Below, one piece after another: positions 1 through 9,296 of a stretch of DNA of 64,000 bases. Position 1 is the stretch's first letter. Each line of letters starts with the position of its first letter. Both the position numbers and the translations under genes were made by a program. Origin of the DNA: Palaemon carinicauda (lineage: Eukaryota > Arthropoda > Malacostraca > Decapoda > Palaemonidae); NCBI RefSeq assembly GCF_036898095.1, contig NC_090763.1, positions 56,329,179-56,393,178 of the forward strand, given 5' to 3'. The notes under the pieces are model-generated. The model ran no database searches. It saw only the letters and a list, made by a program, of their open reading frames with translations, and was not told the origin of the DNA.

Positions 1-236
1 AACCGTGTGTCACACGATCGTACATAATTCATTTTGTATATATTATGCTTGTATTTTCGCTCTTCCCTCGCACTAAAAAGACCCAGAATAAACATGTCTG
101 CGTTTCTCCTATGTAACATTGTCTGTTTCTCGAACATGTAATTTCCTGTTGCCTTGAGGTTTTGTATATAAAGGAGAGTGTTTTATAATAAATTCACACT
201 GCCTTTGAGTTCACAACCTTCTCTCGGCCCGTCACA
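1..236 (+). mobile_element. Solo LTR, copy 1 (may be cut by window start)
   Basis: This segment is repeated at 24782-25031 with about 85-90% identity by eye. It has LTR-like features: a TG-rich start (TGTGTCACACGATCG), a TATA-like stretch (TATATAAAGG near 167), an AATAAA signal near 189 and an end in CGGCCCGTCACA. No gag or pol coding sequence adjoins it, so it is read as a solo LTR left by recombination. The base run after the end is ATACC. In the other copy the corresponding 5 bp (GTACC) is duplicated on both sides, so here the matching left duplicate would lie just outside the window. The retrotransposon family is not identified. Confidence 0.65.
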
Positions 237-334
237 ATACCTAAAATTTCATGATCATGAAATACATATTACACTTTAAAATTGAATTTTTGAAGGGTGA
301 CCCAAAATACTACATTACACACAAGGGTTGTGTT

Positions 335-670
335 GACCTATGTGGTTACGTCCCTGGCTGATGACTGCCGACTGGGGTTCGAGTCCCCCTCAAAATCGCA
401 AGTTCCTTTGGACGTTGCAACCTCACCATCCTTGTGAGCTAAGGAAGGGGGGTGGGGTTTAGGGGAGCCTATGTATACCTGTAGAGTCCTCAGCAGCCAT
501 TGTCTGGCCCTCCTTGGTCCTAGCTTGGGTGGAGAGGGGGACTTGGGCGCTAATCATATCTATATATGGTCAGTCTCTATGGCATTGTCCTGCTTGATAG
601 GGCAATGTCATTGTCCCTTGCCTTTGCCATTCGTGCGTGAAGTTTAAACCTTTAACGTTTCAAAAAAAAG
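335..670 (+). mobile_element. tRNA-derived SINE, copy 1
   Basis: The head carries internal RNA polymerase III promoter-like boxes: an A-box-like TGGTTACGTCCC at 343-354 and a perfect B box GGTTCGAGTCC at 376-386. A non-tRNA body follows, with a conserved core (TCAGCAGCCATTG, GGTCCTAGCTTGGGTGGAG, ATATATGGTCAGTCTCT) and a tail around TTTAAACCTTTAA and an A-rich run. The same body recurs at 21798-22105 (+), 24322-24640 (-) and 25121-25263 (+). SINEs have no proteins and depend on a LINE for retrotransposition; the partner LINE is not evident from the tail. Confidence 0.75.
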
Positions 671-913
671 AAAAATCTTATTGTTTTATCTTATGTAGAA
701 AAAGGACAAATTGAAAACGGTTTGCTTCAAGCAGAAAAAAATACTCCACCTTCCTTTTGGTGAACTAAGAAAACGGAATATCATTTCGTACTGTATTCTC
801 TTTTCCATAATTTTCTATTTCAGTTAGATAAAACAAGTAAAATCGATACCATCTATTTTTCAATAAATCTATTTATTTAACATTAATATAAAAATAAAAC
901 GTATCAATTAAAT

Positions 914-1512
914 GGCACCAGCCACCAGTTGAGATACTACCACTAAAGAGTTCTGAGGCCTTTTGACTGGCCAGATAGTACTACATTGGATCCTTCTCTC
1001 TGGTTACGGTCCATTTTCCTTTGACTACACACACACACACACACAACAGTTTGGCTTATTCTCCTCTGTCCTCATACACCTGACAACACTGAGATTACCA
1101 AACAATACTTTTTCACCCAACTGTGAGTGTTCAGTGGCCGCTTTCCTCTTGGTAAGGGTAGAAGAAACTCTTTAGCTATGGTAAGCAGCTCTTCTAGAAG
1201 GACACTCCAAAAGCAAACCATTGTTCTCTAGTCTTTTGTAGTGCCATAGCCTCTATACCATGTACCATGGTCTTCCTCTCTCTTCTGTTAAAGTTCTCTT
1301 GCTTGAGGGTACACTTGGGCACACTATCCTATTGCATACTACTTCCTCTTGTTTTGTTAAAGTTTTTATAGTTTTTATATGAGATATTTATTTCAACGTT
1401 ATTCTTCTTAAAATATTTTTTCCTTTCCTCACTGGGCTATTTTCCCTGTTTTAGCCCCCGGGCTTATAGTTTCCTGCTTTTCCAACTAGGGTTGCAGCTT
1501 AACAAATAATAA
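914..1512 (+). mobile_element. Non-autonomous non-LTR derivative A (5'UTR joined to 3'UTR)
   Basis: The first ~420 bp match the 5' leader of the full-length element at 1513-5425 (for example GAGATACTACCACTA, CTTGGTAAGGGTAGAAGA, GTAAGCAGCTCTTCTAG). The last ~170 bp match its 3' end (CCTCACTGGGCTATTTTCCC, CAACTAGGGTTGCAGCTTA). The ~3-kb ORF is absent. The junction lies just after a CCTCTTGTTTT stretch and is the same in the copy at 8301-8961, so both come from one deleted founder rather than independent deletions. It is slightly 5'-truncated, lacking the GTAGTAGGTTGGCC head. It has no coding capacity and probably borrows the enzyme of the autonomous partner. Confidence 0.75.
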
Positions 1513-2206
1513 GTAGTAGGTTGGCCAGGGCACCAGCCGCCCGTTGAGATACTACCACTAGAGAGGTATTGGATCCTGTGACTGGCCAGACATTAATGCA
1601 TTGGATCCCTCTCTCTGGTCACGGCTTATTTTTTCTTTGCCTACACTTACCCAGAATAGTTTGGCCTATTCTTTACACATTCTCGTCTTTCCTCATACAC
1701 CTGACAACATTGAGATACTTAACACTTCTTCACCCAAGGGGTTAATTACTGTACTGCAATTTGTTCTGTGTACTTTCCTCTTGGTAAGGGTAGAAGAGAC
1801 TCTTTAGCTGTGGTAAGCAGCTCTTCTAGGAGAAGGACACTCCAAAATTAAACCACTGTTCTCTAGTCTTGGGTAGTGCCATAGCCTCTGTACCATGGTC
1901 TTCCACTGTCTTGGGTTGGAGTTCTCTTGCTTGAGGGTACACTCAGGCACACTATTCTATCTTATTTTTTTTTTCCTTCCTCTTGTTTTTTTGAAATGGT
2001 GTGTTGGGCAGGCTTAATAGAAGGGCCATGGATGCCTGGTGGTTTATCAAGAGGTTGTCTTTTCCTTTTTCTGATTATTTTTCTTCTCAAAACCATCCTT
2101 ACTGTCCTCCCTTCAGTTGAAGTGGCTATCCTGGAGGGTATTTAGCCTTGCATGGTGTATCGGCTCCTCCATGTTGACCAGTTTTTCCGACTTTTTACTA
2201 TAGTCT
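1513..2206 (+). promoter_or_regulatory. 5' leader of retrotransposon B
   Basis: Non-LTR elements usually carry an internal promoter in the 5' leader. Here the first ~450 bp are kept in both deleted derivatives (914-1512, 8301-8961), as expected if this part holds the promoter needed for transcription of short copies. A further ~220 bp (about 1985-2206) is found only in the full-length copy. A short 72-codon frame (1927-2145) overlaps the leader but resembles nothing I know and is not called as ORF1. The promoter role is inference. Confidence 0.45.
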
Positions 2207-5155
2207 ATGGGTATCATCAATCACTTTGTTTATAATTCTGTACGTATTGTTTTTGTTATAATTCTTGTTAATCTAGTTTTTAAGTATGATGTCTCTTTTT
2301 TATTTCTATTAATTCTTATGCTGTCTGGAGACATTGAGCGAAATCCGGGACCAGTACGTCCTAGATTTCGTCAATGTCGTCTTCTGTATTGCAATATTCG
2401 TGGTCTTCATGCAAATATCCAAGACCTTACAGTTGCGTCCAGACAGTATGATATTCTTTTGTGCTCAGAAACTTTGGTTTCTAATATGAGGCACTCATCT
2501 GAGCTCCTTATAACTGGTTTTAAGAAGCCAATAATGTTGAAACGTGATGCCATCCCTAGGGCCAGGGGAATGGCGGTGTATATTAGGACCGAGTACCCTG
2601 CTTCTCATAAGTCCTGCTATCAATGTGGATGTCATGAGATTCAGGTATTAAAAGTTTGTGGCAGGCATAACAACTTTTATTTGTGTTCGATCTACCGGAA
2701 TCCAGACATAGATGATTCTATCTTCGATTGTCTTCTTACCATTATGGCTAAGATACAAGAAGATGATAGAAAGGCTTCTTTTGTCTTTGTTGGTGATTTT
2801 AATGCTCACCATAGGGAGTGGCTAAGTTCTATCTCTCCTACCGATCGCCATGGCTTAAGAGCTTTAGACTTTGCCTCTGAATCAGGCTGTGAGCAAATCA
2901 TAAATGAAGCTACTCACAGGTCTGGTAATTGCTTGGACCTCGTATACACTGACTCCCCTGGCGTTATAACTAGTAAGGTTGGTTCTCCAGTCGGGACATC
3001 TGATCATGCCTTGATTTCATTATTAGTGAAGACTGAGCAGCTTGTCCCTGATATATCATATTCTTGTAAAATTTATATGAAATCCCAAGCAGACTGGAAT
3101 GGGATTTTGCATGATCTTTTGTGCTTGAATTGGTCACAATTATATGATAGTGCAGATCCTGTTGTCCCTTTGAATGAGAATCTAGTCAACATAATTGATA
3201 GGCGTATCCCTTCTCGTGTGCTAAGGTACCGAGTGAAGGACAAACCGTGGTTCAATGATGATTGTAGACGTGCTTATTTGGAGAAACAGGAGGCCTATCA
3301 TCTTTGGAAGGGTAACAGATCAGATTTGACCTGGAGCAACTATACTCAGCTTCGAGCTTTTGCTCAGAGAGTTTATGCCTCAACTGAAAAGGAGTACAAT
3401 TTAACTATAAAAGAAACACTTTCTGGTACCACTCAGGAACATAAATGGTGGTCTACCCTTAAATCTGCACTCTTTGGTGTAGATGCAACAGTTCCTCCTT
3501 TACTCAAACCAGATGGCTCAGTCACTCACTGTCCAAAGGAAAAGGCAACCCTTTTGGCTGATGTTTTCGACAGTAAACAGAGTAATGAAAAACTTGAACT
3601 TCCTCATTCCTGTTTTCCTGAGGCTAAACTAACTAGTTTAGCTTTTCGATCTCGTGAGATTAAAGCTCTGTTGATGGACCTTGATGCCTATGGAGGTGTA
3701 GACCCAAATGGTATTTTTCCTTTGTTTTTTATAAAGACAGCAGATTTCTTAGCTCCAAAGTTATCTGTTATTTTGCGCAAGTTAGCAAGAAGAGGAGCTT
3801 TTAGCACTAGTTGGAGAATTGGTAATGTTACTCCTCTATGTAAATGTGTTTGTGGTAGCTCAAGTCCCACTGATTACCGCCCAATTTCCATAACTCCCAT
3901 ATTATCTAAAGTTTTTGAACGTCTTCTGGCAAAACGTCTTAACAGGTTTGCTGAAGGTAATCATCTACTCCCTAGTTTGCAATTTGGTTTTCGTAAAGGC
4001 CTTGGAGCATGTGATGCCCTTCTTACAATCTCCAATGCTGTACAGAAATCCCTTGATTGTGGTCGGGAAGTTCGTATGATTGGCCTTGATTTTAGTGCTG
4101 CCTTTGACCGTGTTAATCATGAGGCCCTTGTTTTCAAACTGAAACAGTTGGGAGTGGGTGGGTCGTTTCTTAGCATTATTATTGATTTTTTAAGTAATAG
4201 ATCTCAAAGAGTTGTTGTTGATGGGCACCATAGTGATTATAGGAATGTGATATCCGGTGTTCCACAGGGTAGTGTTCTTGGCCCATTACTTTTCATACTA
4301 TATACACATGACATGTGGTTTGGCCTTGAAAACAAGCTTGTTGCATATGCAGATGATGCTACTCTCTTTGCATCAATTCCATCCCCTGAATGTAGATCTA
4401 GGGTTGGTGAATCCCTTAATAGAGACTTAGCTAGAATTAGTGCATGGTGCAAATTATGGGGTATGAAGTTGAATCCTAACAAAACTCAAAGTATGATTGT
4501 AAGTAGGTCAAGGACGGTGGCTCCTCAACATCCGGATCTCAGTATTGATAATGTTTCTTTAAATATGTATGACTCTTTCAAAATTTTAGGTGTGATTCTC
4601 GACAGTAAATTTACTTTTGAGAAACATATAAGGTCTGTGTCTTCTTCAATTGCACAAAAAATTGGCTTATTGAGAAAGTCTTTCAAGATTTTCGGTGATC
4701 AATCTATTCTGAAGAAGTGTTTTAATTCTTTCATTCTACCTTGTTTTGAGTATTGTTCTCCTGTCTGGTCTTCAGCTGCTGATTCTCATCTTAATTTGTT
4801 GGACAGAAACTTACGGTCGATTAAATTTCTTATTCCTGATCTAGATATTAATCTCTGGCACCGTCGTTCAATTAGTTCATTATGCATGCTGCATAAGATT
4901 TTTCATAATTCTGACCATCCTTTACATTCAGATCTCCCTGGACAATTCTATCCTGTTCGTAATACAAGGCAGGCAGTTAATTCTAATAGCCAGGCCTTCT
5001 TCATCACGAGACTCAATACTACGCAGTATTCTAGAAGTTTTATTCCAGCTGTTACCAAGTTGTGGAATGATCTTCCTAATCGGGTGGTTGAATCAGTAGA
5101 ACTTCAAAAGTTCAAAGTTGGAGCAAATATTTTTTTGTTGACCAGGCGGACATGA
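2207..5155 (+). CDS. Non-LTR retrotransposon polyprotein: 2A-like leader, endonuclease, reverse transcriptase
   Basis: This intact 982-residue ORF encodes the enzyme that nicks target DNA and copies element RNA by target-primed reverse transcription. Residues 1-39 are strongly hydrophobic and end in a 2A-like motif, SGDIERNPGP (40-49). An APE-type endonuclease follows: N63 in LLYCNIRGL, E88 in DILLCSETL, GDFNAHH at 196-202 and SDH at 265-267. The reverse transcriptase spans about 555-800, with TDYRPIS (555-561), the first catalytic Asp in LDFSAAFD (D628), SGVPQGSVLGP (683-693) and YADD (714-717). The C-terminus has a W-N-D-L-P block. No cysteine-knuckle ORF1 is seen upstream. The ATG at 2207 is the only start preceding both the hydrophobic leader and the 2A motif. 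All key catalytic residues are present, so the enzyme may be active. Confidence 0.93.
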   Translation: MGIINHFVYNSVRIVFVIILVNLVFKYDVSFLFLLILMLSGDIERNPGPVRPRFRQCRLLYCNIRGLHANIQDLTVASRQYDILLCSETLVSNMRHSSELLITGFKKPIMLKRDAIPRARGMAVYIRTEYPASHKSCYQCGCHEIQVLKVCGRHNNFYLCSIYRNPDIDDSIFDCLLTIMAKIQEDDRKASFVFVGDFNAHHREWLSSISPTDRHGLRALDFASESGCEQIINEATHRSGNCLDLVYTDSPGVITSKVGSPVGTSDHALISLLVKTEQLVPDISYSCKIYMKSQADWNGILHDLLCLNWSQLYDSADPVVPLNENLVNIIDRRIPSRVLRYRVKDKPWFNDDCRRAYLEKQEAYHLWKGNRSDLTWSNYTQLRAFAQRVYASTEKEYNLTIKETLSGTTQEHKWWSTLKSALFGVDATVPPLLKPDGSVTHCPKEKATLLADVFDSKQSNEKLELPHSCFPEAKLTSLAFRSREIKALLMDLDAYGGVDPNGIFPLFFIKTADFLAPKLSVILRKLARRGAFSTSWRIGNVTPLCKCVCGSSSPTDYRPISITPILSKVFERLLAKRLNRFAEGNHLLPSLQFGFRKGLGACDALLTISNAVQKSLDCGREVRMIGLDFSAAFDRVNHEALVFKLKQLGVGGSFLSIIIDFLSNRSQRVVVDGHHSDYRNVISGVPQGSVLGPLLFILYTHDMWFGLENKLVAYADDATLFASIPSPECRSRVGESLNRDLARISAWCKLWGMKLNPNKTQSMIVSRSRTVAPQHPDLSIDNVSLNMYDSFKILGVILDSKFTFEKHIRSVSSSIAQKIGLLRKSFKIFGDQSILKKCFNSFILPCFEYCSPVWSSAADSHLNLLDRNLRSIKFLIPDLDINLWHRRSISSLCMLHKIFHNSDHPLHSDLPGQFYPVRNTRQAVNSNSQAFFITRLNTTQYSRSFIPAVTKLWNDLPNRVVESVELQKFKVGANIFLLTRRT
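2324..2353 (+). other. 2A-like ribosome-skipping motif in retrotransposon ORF
   Basis: The codons spell SGDIERNPGP, which fits the D-x-E-x-N-P-G-P consensus of 2A peptides exactly. In 2A peptides the ribosome fails to join Gly to Pro, so here the break would fall between residues 48 and 49, releasing a ~48-residue hydrophobic leader from the ~934-residue enzyme. The upstream 39 residues are rich in I, L, V and F and could act as a signal or membrane segment. 2A-like motifs are known in trypanosome L1Tc-type and in some invertebrate APE-type non-LTR elements. Activity is not shown by sequence alone. Confidence 0.8.
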
Positions 5156-5377
5156 GTCTTTTTATAGTTTATTTATGACATATTTGTTTTTGATGTTGTT
5201 AATAGTTTATATATGACATGTCTGTTTTGACGTTGTTACTGGTTTTAGAATGATTTATTGTTAATTTATTCTCTTCATTTATTTATTTCCTTATTTCCTT
5301 TCCTCACTGGGCTATTTTTCCCTGTTGGAGCCCCTGGGCTTATAGCATCTTGCTTTTCCAACTAGGGTTGTAGCTTG

Positions 5378-5423
<46 letters not shown>

Positions 5424-5425
5424 GT
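5156..5425 (+). other. 3'UTR and (TAA)n tail of retrotransposon B
   Basis: The segment after the stop contains two imperfect TTTATATGACAT-type repeats, then the conserved family end (CCTCACTGGGCTATTTTTCC, TTGCTTTTCCAACTAGGG, TTGTAGCTTGG) and a TAA microsatellite at about 5392-5422. The same end occurs at about 1430-1512, 8875-8961 and 35965-36078, in each case followed by TAA-type repeats. It is the likely recognition site for the element's reverse transcriptase. Confidence 0.8.
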
Positions 5426-5960
5426 AAAAAAAAAATTAGCATTCAATTTATCACATATATTCACTGAGAAATAAAATACATAAAAAGAAACCCAGAAAAC
5501 AATACCCTCTTTATTTCGATTAACGTCCTCTAAATGCAAATACTTTCGCTTCCCTTTTAAAATGAAAATGAGTTTCCAATCTTGAGTGCGGTCGCCATCG
5601 AGTTTGCCAGGGCGAGAATCCAATAAAACTCTAAATGGATTCCAACACCTCACATCAGATCCAGAGAGAATTCAATTGCCCGCAATGATCCCTCCCTATG
5701 CAGAACACTGGAAGACCACGATCCTCTGGCGAATCACCATATTCAGACATTGTCTCCGATCATCATTCCTCCCCTTCCAGCAGTAGTAGGGTGATGCCGA
5801 GGCCCCCAGCAGCATCATCTCATCTGCATTCCTTTTAATCAAAGGCCGAGCCACCCTCGGAAACTTCAAAGGCAGCAGAGGGGATAACACATGCTCACTT
5901 AAATATATTATCCGAACAGCTATTGGCGAATCTCTGAGAGGTTAAGCCGCGACATCGGAC
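5426..5960. other. Non-repetitive-looking stretch, no gene recognised
   Basis: From about 5580 to 5900 the base composition is less AT-rich than the surroundings and free of microsatellites. Short frames exist on both strands (66 codons at 5586-5786 plus, 64 codons at 5696-5890 minus) but resemble no family I know. It could be single-copy flanking DNA or an exon fragment; nothing decides this. Confidence 0.3.
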
Positions 5961-6362
5961 TAATTGATTGAAAAGTTGAAAGGGAAATGTACTTGGCACG
6001 GAAGACAATCCATTTTCTTCTGCCAGTGAGTAGCCTCGTCGTCTGTATTGCTGTGAGAATTGAATCAGTACTTTCAAGGTAGATTAAAACAGGTGAAATA
6101 ACCTATGAGTAATTGATGCAGGATATGCAAGTACCAATTATCAATATATTTCATATCGATATAATTGATTGAAAAGGTGAAAGGGAAATGTACTTGGCAC
6201 GGAAGACAATCCATTTTCTTCCGCCAGTGAGTAGCCTCGTTGTCTTTATTGCTGTGAGAATTGAATCAGTACTTTCAAGGTAGATTAAAACGGGTGAAAT
6301 GATCTATGAGTAATTGATGCAGGATATGCAAGTACCAATTATCCATATATTCCATATCGATA
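5961..6362. repeat. 201-bp tandem duplication
   Basis: Two head-to-tail copies (5961-6161 and 6162-6362) start with TAATTGATTGAAAA and share GGGAAATGTACTTGGCACGG and GCAGGATATGCAAGTACC. They differ at only about ten positions by eye, with no obvious length change, so the duplication is fairly recent. Confidence 0.9.
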
Positions 6363-6579
6363 TTAGTTTTAAAACTACTAAAATAATACGTATGTAGGGT
6401 TCTGAGATTTCTGGTAAATGTACATATCAAAATCCCTATGGGGTTTGTAAGTGTGATATTAGATATAAGTAAATACTGGGAAATTTCCCTTAATGGTAGT
6501 ATGTAATTAACTACTATCGAAGAAAAAGGACTCTTTATGCATGAGTAAGGAAGTCAAGAGTCTGGGATGTTTTATTCGA

Positions 6580-6644
6580 CTAACACTTTCGTTTGATCAA
6601 TTTGTTTAACGTAGCCTTGAGGGCTACTAATAGAAAAACACTTT

Positions 6645-6728
<84 letters not shown>

Positions 6729-6791
6729 ACAATTTCGTTTGAGCAATATGTTTAAGGTAGCCTTGAGGGCTACTAATAAAAAAACCACTTT

Positions 6792-6886
<95 letters not shown>

Positions 6887-6954
6887 TTAACAATTTCGTT
6901 TGAGCAATATGTTTAAGGTAGCCTTGAGGGCTACTAATAAAAAAACCACTTTCT

Positions 6955-7030
<76 letters not shown>
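6580..7030. repeat. Composite array: ~70-bp spacer plus (GA)n, three units
   Basis: The block with GTAGCCTTGAGGGCTACTAA and CACTTTCTT occurs three times, each time followed by a GA run (6648-6725, 6794-6887, 6955-7030). The second and third spacers are nearly identical, the first is more diverged. GGTAGCCTTGAGGGCTACT is also a near-perfect inverted repeat able to form a hairpin. Confidence 0.88.
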
Positions 7031-7034
<4 letters not shown>

Positions 7035-7148
7035 AATATAAGGATAGCATCGTAAAGATGCAATCAGCGACGGGAGGAATAATAATTATTACAATAAAAT
7101 AACATTAATAAATTTGATTGTTACTATCATGATCATCATCAATATCTT

Positions 7149-7173
7149 AAAAAAAAAAAAAAAAAAAAAAAAA
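7149..7173. repeat. Poly(A) tract
   Basis: A run of about 25 A residues. No recognisable retroelement body precedes it. Confidence 0.85.
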
Positions 7174-7454
7174 CACTCAATATGTTTGTGGAGTATATCA
7201 ACACTATGACTCGCTCTCAATGTCATTTCTACCACAAGTGATATTTGGTACTACGGCAGTCAATACTATCAATAACCATCCATAAATATTTACTTTGCTG
7301 TTCCTCCTCTTGTATACATACCTATCGCTTTTCTCAAGCATGCATAATACCCCTTTCCAACGCTCAATTCTCTCTATCCTTCATTCAAATATTGCAAATA
7401 GACGAGAGCTAATCAATTAAACCTGAACCCATTTAATGACATGTTGAGTTTTGA

Positions 7455-7455
<1 letters not shown>

Positions 7456-7488
<33 letters not shown>

Positions 7489-7500
7489 AGAAAAAAATAC

Positions 7501-7583
<83 letters not shown>

Positions 7584-7591
7584 CATATATA
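7456..7591. repeat. Poly(A) plus (TA)n compound microsatellite
   Basis: About 30 A residues are followed by GAGAG, A-rich sequence and a long TA run interrupted by TACATA units at both ends. Confidence 0.88.
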
Positions 7592-8300
7592 TGGTTTGAA
7601 AGTGAAAATCTATAATAAAATTGAATTACACTTGCATTTATAAATTTTCGAGTATGATATTCTTGGCTATTACGAAGTTTTCAAGATAAGCTTAAAGATT
7701 ATGGAAAGGATCTGTGGCAAATTCCTTTAAAAAAAAATTTGGACTCTAATCTGAAGAAGCATCTTCGGTGTCAACAGGGACCGAATATCAAAATAGGTCT
7801 CACAACAATGAATACAATTAGAATACTATTAAGCTATGATAAATTAAACAATAGATGGTCAGCGTGGCCAAAATATCACAGTTAGGGGATTATCTTATGT
7901 AACATATATTTCTGTCAATGAAAGAGGTTTCTCAACAAGTTTTGCGTCGTATTATATTAATTCCCTTAGGAAATTGAATCCACTGATTGGTATCGTAAGC
8001 TGAGGTACAAAAGTAACAGATGGCAATACTGTCATGCTGGAAAGGAAAATAACTATGCGTCCTTATGATGAAGACAGCCCATGTCTAATAAGAGTATTAC
8101 TATTTATCCAGGTAAACGGTATTTAGGTCAGCTGTTTAACGAAGGGGTTATGAAAGTCAAACAATTTGGTATGTTTTATCTATCTCTTAAAAAAAAAAAA
8201 AAAAATTAATTTGCTTTGAAATAAACCTGCCTAAATTGAAAATTTTACAGTCAAATGTCATTACCAAGTGACGTCACACTTTAAATAAAGCAATTAGTTG
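7592..8300. other. AT-rich DNA, no gene recognised
   Basis: No long ORF, RNA gene or family-level repeat is visible. A ~17-nt A run lies near 8189-8205. The stretch ends where the deleted non-LTR copy begins. Confidence 0.4.
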
Positions 8301-8441
8301 GTAGTAGGTTGGCCAGGGCAGCAGCCACCTGTTGGTATACTACCACTAGAGAGTTCTGGGGTCTTTTGACTAGCCAGACAGTACTACATTGAATACTTTT
8401 CTCAGGTTGTGGTTCATTTTCCCTATGCCTACACAAACGCA

Positions 8442-8482
<41 letters not shown>

Positions 8483-8961
8483 AATAGTTTGGCCTATTCT
8501 TTACATATTTTCCTCTGTCCTCAAACACCTGACAAAACTGATCACCACAGAATTCTTCATCACTTAAGGGGTTACTACGCTGTAATTGTTCAGTGGCTAC
8601 TCTCCTCTTGGTAAGAGTAAAAGAGACTTTTAAGCTATGGTAAGCAGCTCGCCACTTCAAAATCAAACCATTGTTCTCTAGTCTTTCGTACTGCCATAGC
8701 CACGGTATCATAGTCTTCCACTCTCTTAGATTAGTTCTCTTGCTTGGGGGTACACTTGAGCACACTATTGTATCTTATTCCTCTCCCCCTTGTTTTACAG
8801 TTTTTATATTTTATATAGATGTTTATTTTAATGTTGTTACTCTTCTTAAAATATCTTATTTTCCCTTTTTCCTTTCCTCACTGGGCTATTTGCCCTATTG
8901 GAGCCGCTGGGCTTATAGCATCCAACTAAGGTTGTAGCTTAGCAAGTAATAATAATAATAT
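8301..8961 (+). mobile_element. Non-autonomous non-LTR derivative C
   Basis: This copy has the complete head (GTAGTAGGTTGGCCAGGGCA), the conserved 5' leader with an expanded CA run (about 8436-8480), the same 5'/3' junction as the copy at 914-1512, and the family 3' end (CCTCACTGGGCTATTTGCCC) with a (TAA)n-type tail. The 3' end has a ~12-bp deletion between GCATC and CAACTA. At ~660 bp with no coding capacity it represents the full length of the short family. Confidence 0.8.
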
Positions 8962-9080
8962 TTTCTTAAAATTTTTCCTTTTCAACAATAATCAAATATA
9001 CAGGTGTAATCTATTTTTGCCCATCTTAATTAGCATCCACTTCTGAGGAATCATCATCCTTTCTTCGTTCCCACGATGCA

Positions 9081-9296
9081 GCCAATGTAAATTCGATGAC
9101 TCTCCGCCTAAGCCAGAATTGCCATATATAAGAACATAACTAGTATCGTTTCCACCACTCTAGCCTGAGGAAGGGAGACAGCACTCCCAAAACGCGTAGC
9201 TTGTTCACTGTATTCGTTTACCCGACTTGTAAATTTTACATAATTTGTAAAACCTTGATTTACCAATTATCCCTGAATTTGACTACACCATGAAAG
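9081..9296 (+). repeat. Left pLTR of the Penelope-like element
   Basis: It starts at GCCAATGTAAATTCGA and shares with the right copy CATAACTAG, ATCGTTTCCACCACT, CCTGAGGAAGGGAGACAGCA, ACCCGACTTGTAAATTTTAC and GAATTTGACTAC. Similarity does not extend left of 9081. Confidence 0.82.
9160..9203 (+). ncRNA. Hammerhead-ribozyme-like core in left pLTR
   Basis: The invariant CTGANGA box is present (CTGAGGA, 9165-9171), followed by a stem II hairpin (GGGAG 9173-9177 pairing with CTCCC 9184-9188). The GAAA box is altered to AAAA. ACGCGTA then follows, giving a minimal stem III and a GTA cleavage triplet (9196-9198). After the cleavage site GCT can pair with AGC just before CTGA. Penelope pLTRs are known to carry such minimal ribozymes. 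The G-to-A change in the core would be expected to abolish cleavage. Confidence 0.5.

Larger units (their letters stand above)
1513..5425 (+). mobile_element. Full-length APE-type non-LTR retrotransposon B
   Basis: The element begins with GTAGTAGGTTGGCC, which is also the first block of the copy at 8301. It has a ~690-bp 5' leader, one long ORF (2207-5155), a ~235-bp 3'UTR and a (TAA)n tail followed by a short A run. Four copies in this window share the same 3' end, which defines the family. The intact ORF and complete ends suggest a young, possibly mobile copy. It starts directly at the AATAATAA tail of derivative A, so it inserted at or beside that tail. No clear target-site duplication is seen. 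The clade is a CR1/Jockey-like relative by gestalt of the RT and C-terminus and is not resolved here. Confidence 0.85.

Noticed and set aside
335..420. Functional tRNA gene
   Set aside because: The A and B boxes are present, but a complete cloverleaf with an acceptor stem is not evident, and the sequence continues into a SINE body repeated elsewhere.
963..2145. Short frames in the 5' leaders (70, 68 and 72 codons) as a possible ORF1
   Set aside because: Frames differ between copies, contain no zinc knuckle or RNA-binding motif and are interrupted by CA-run length changes.
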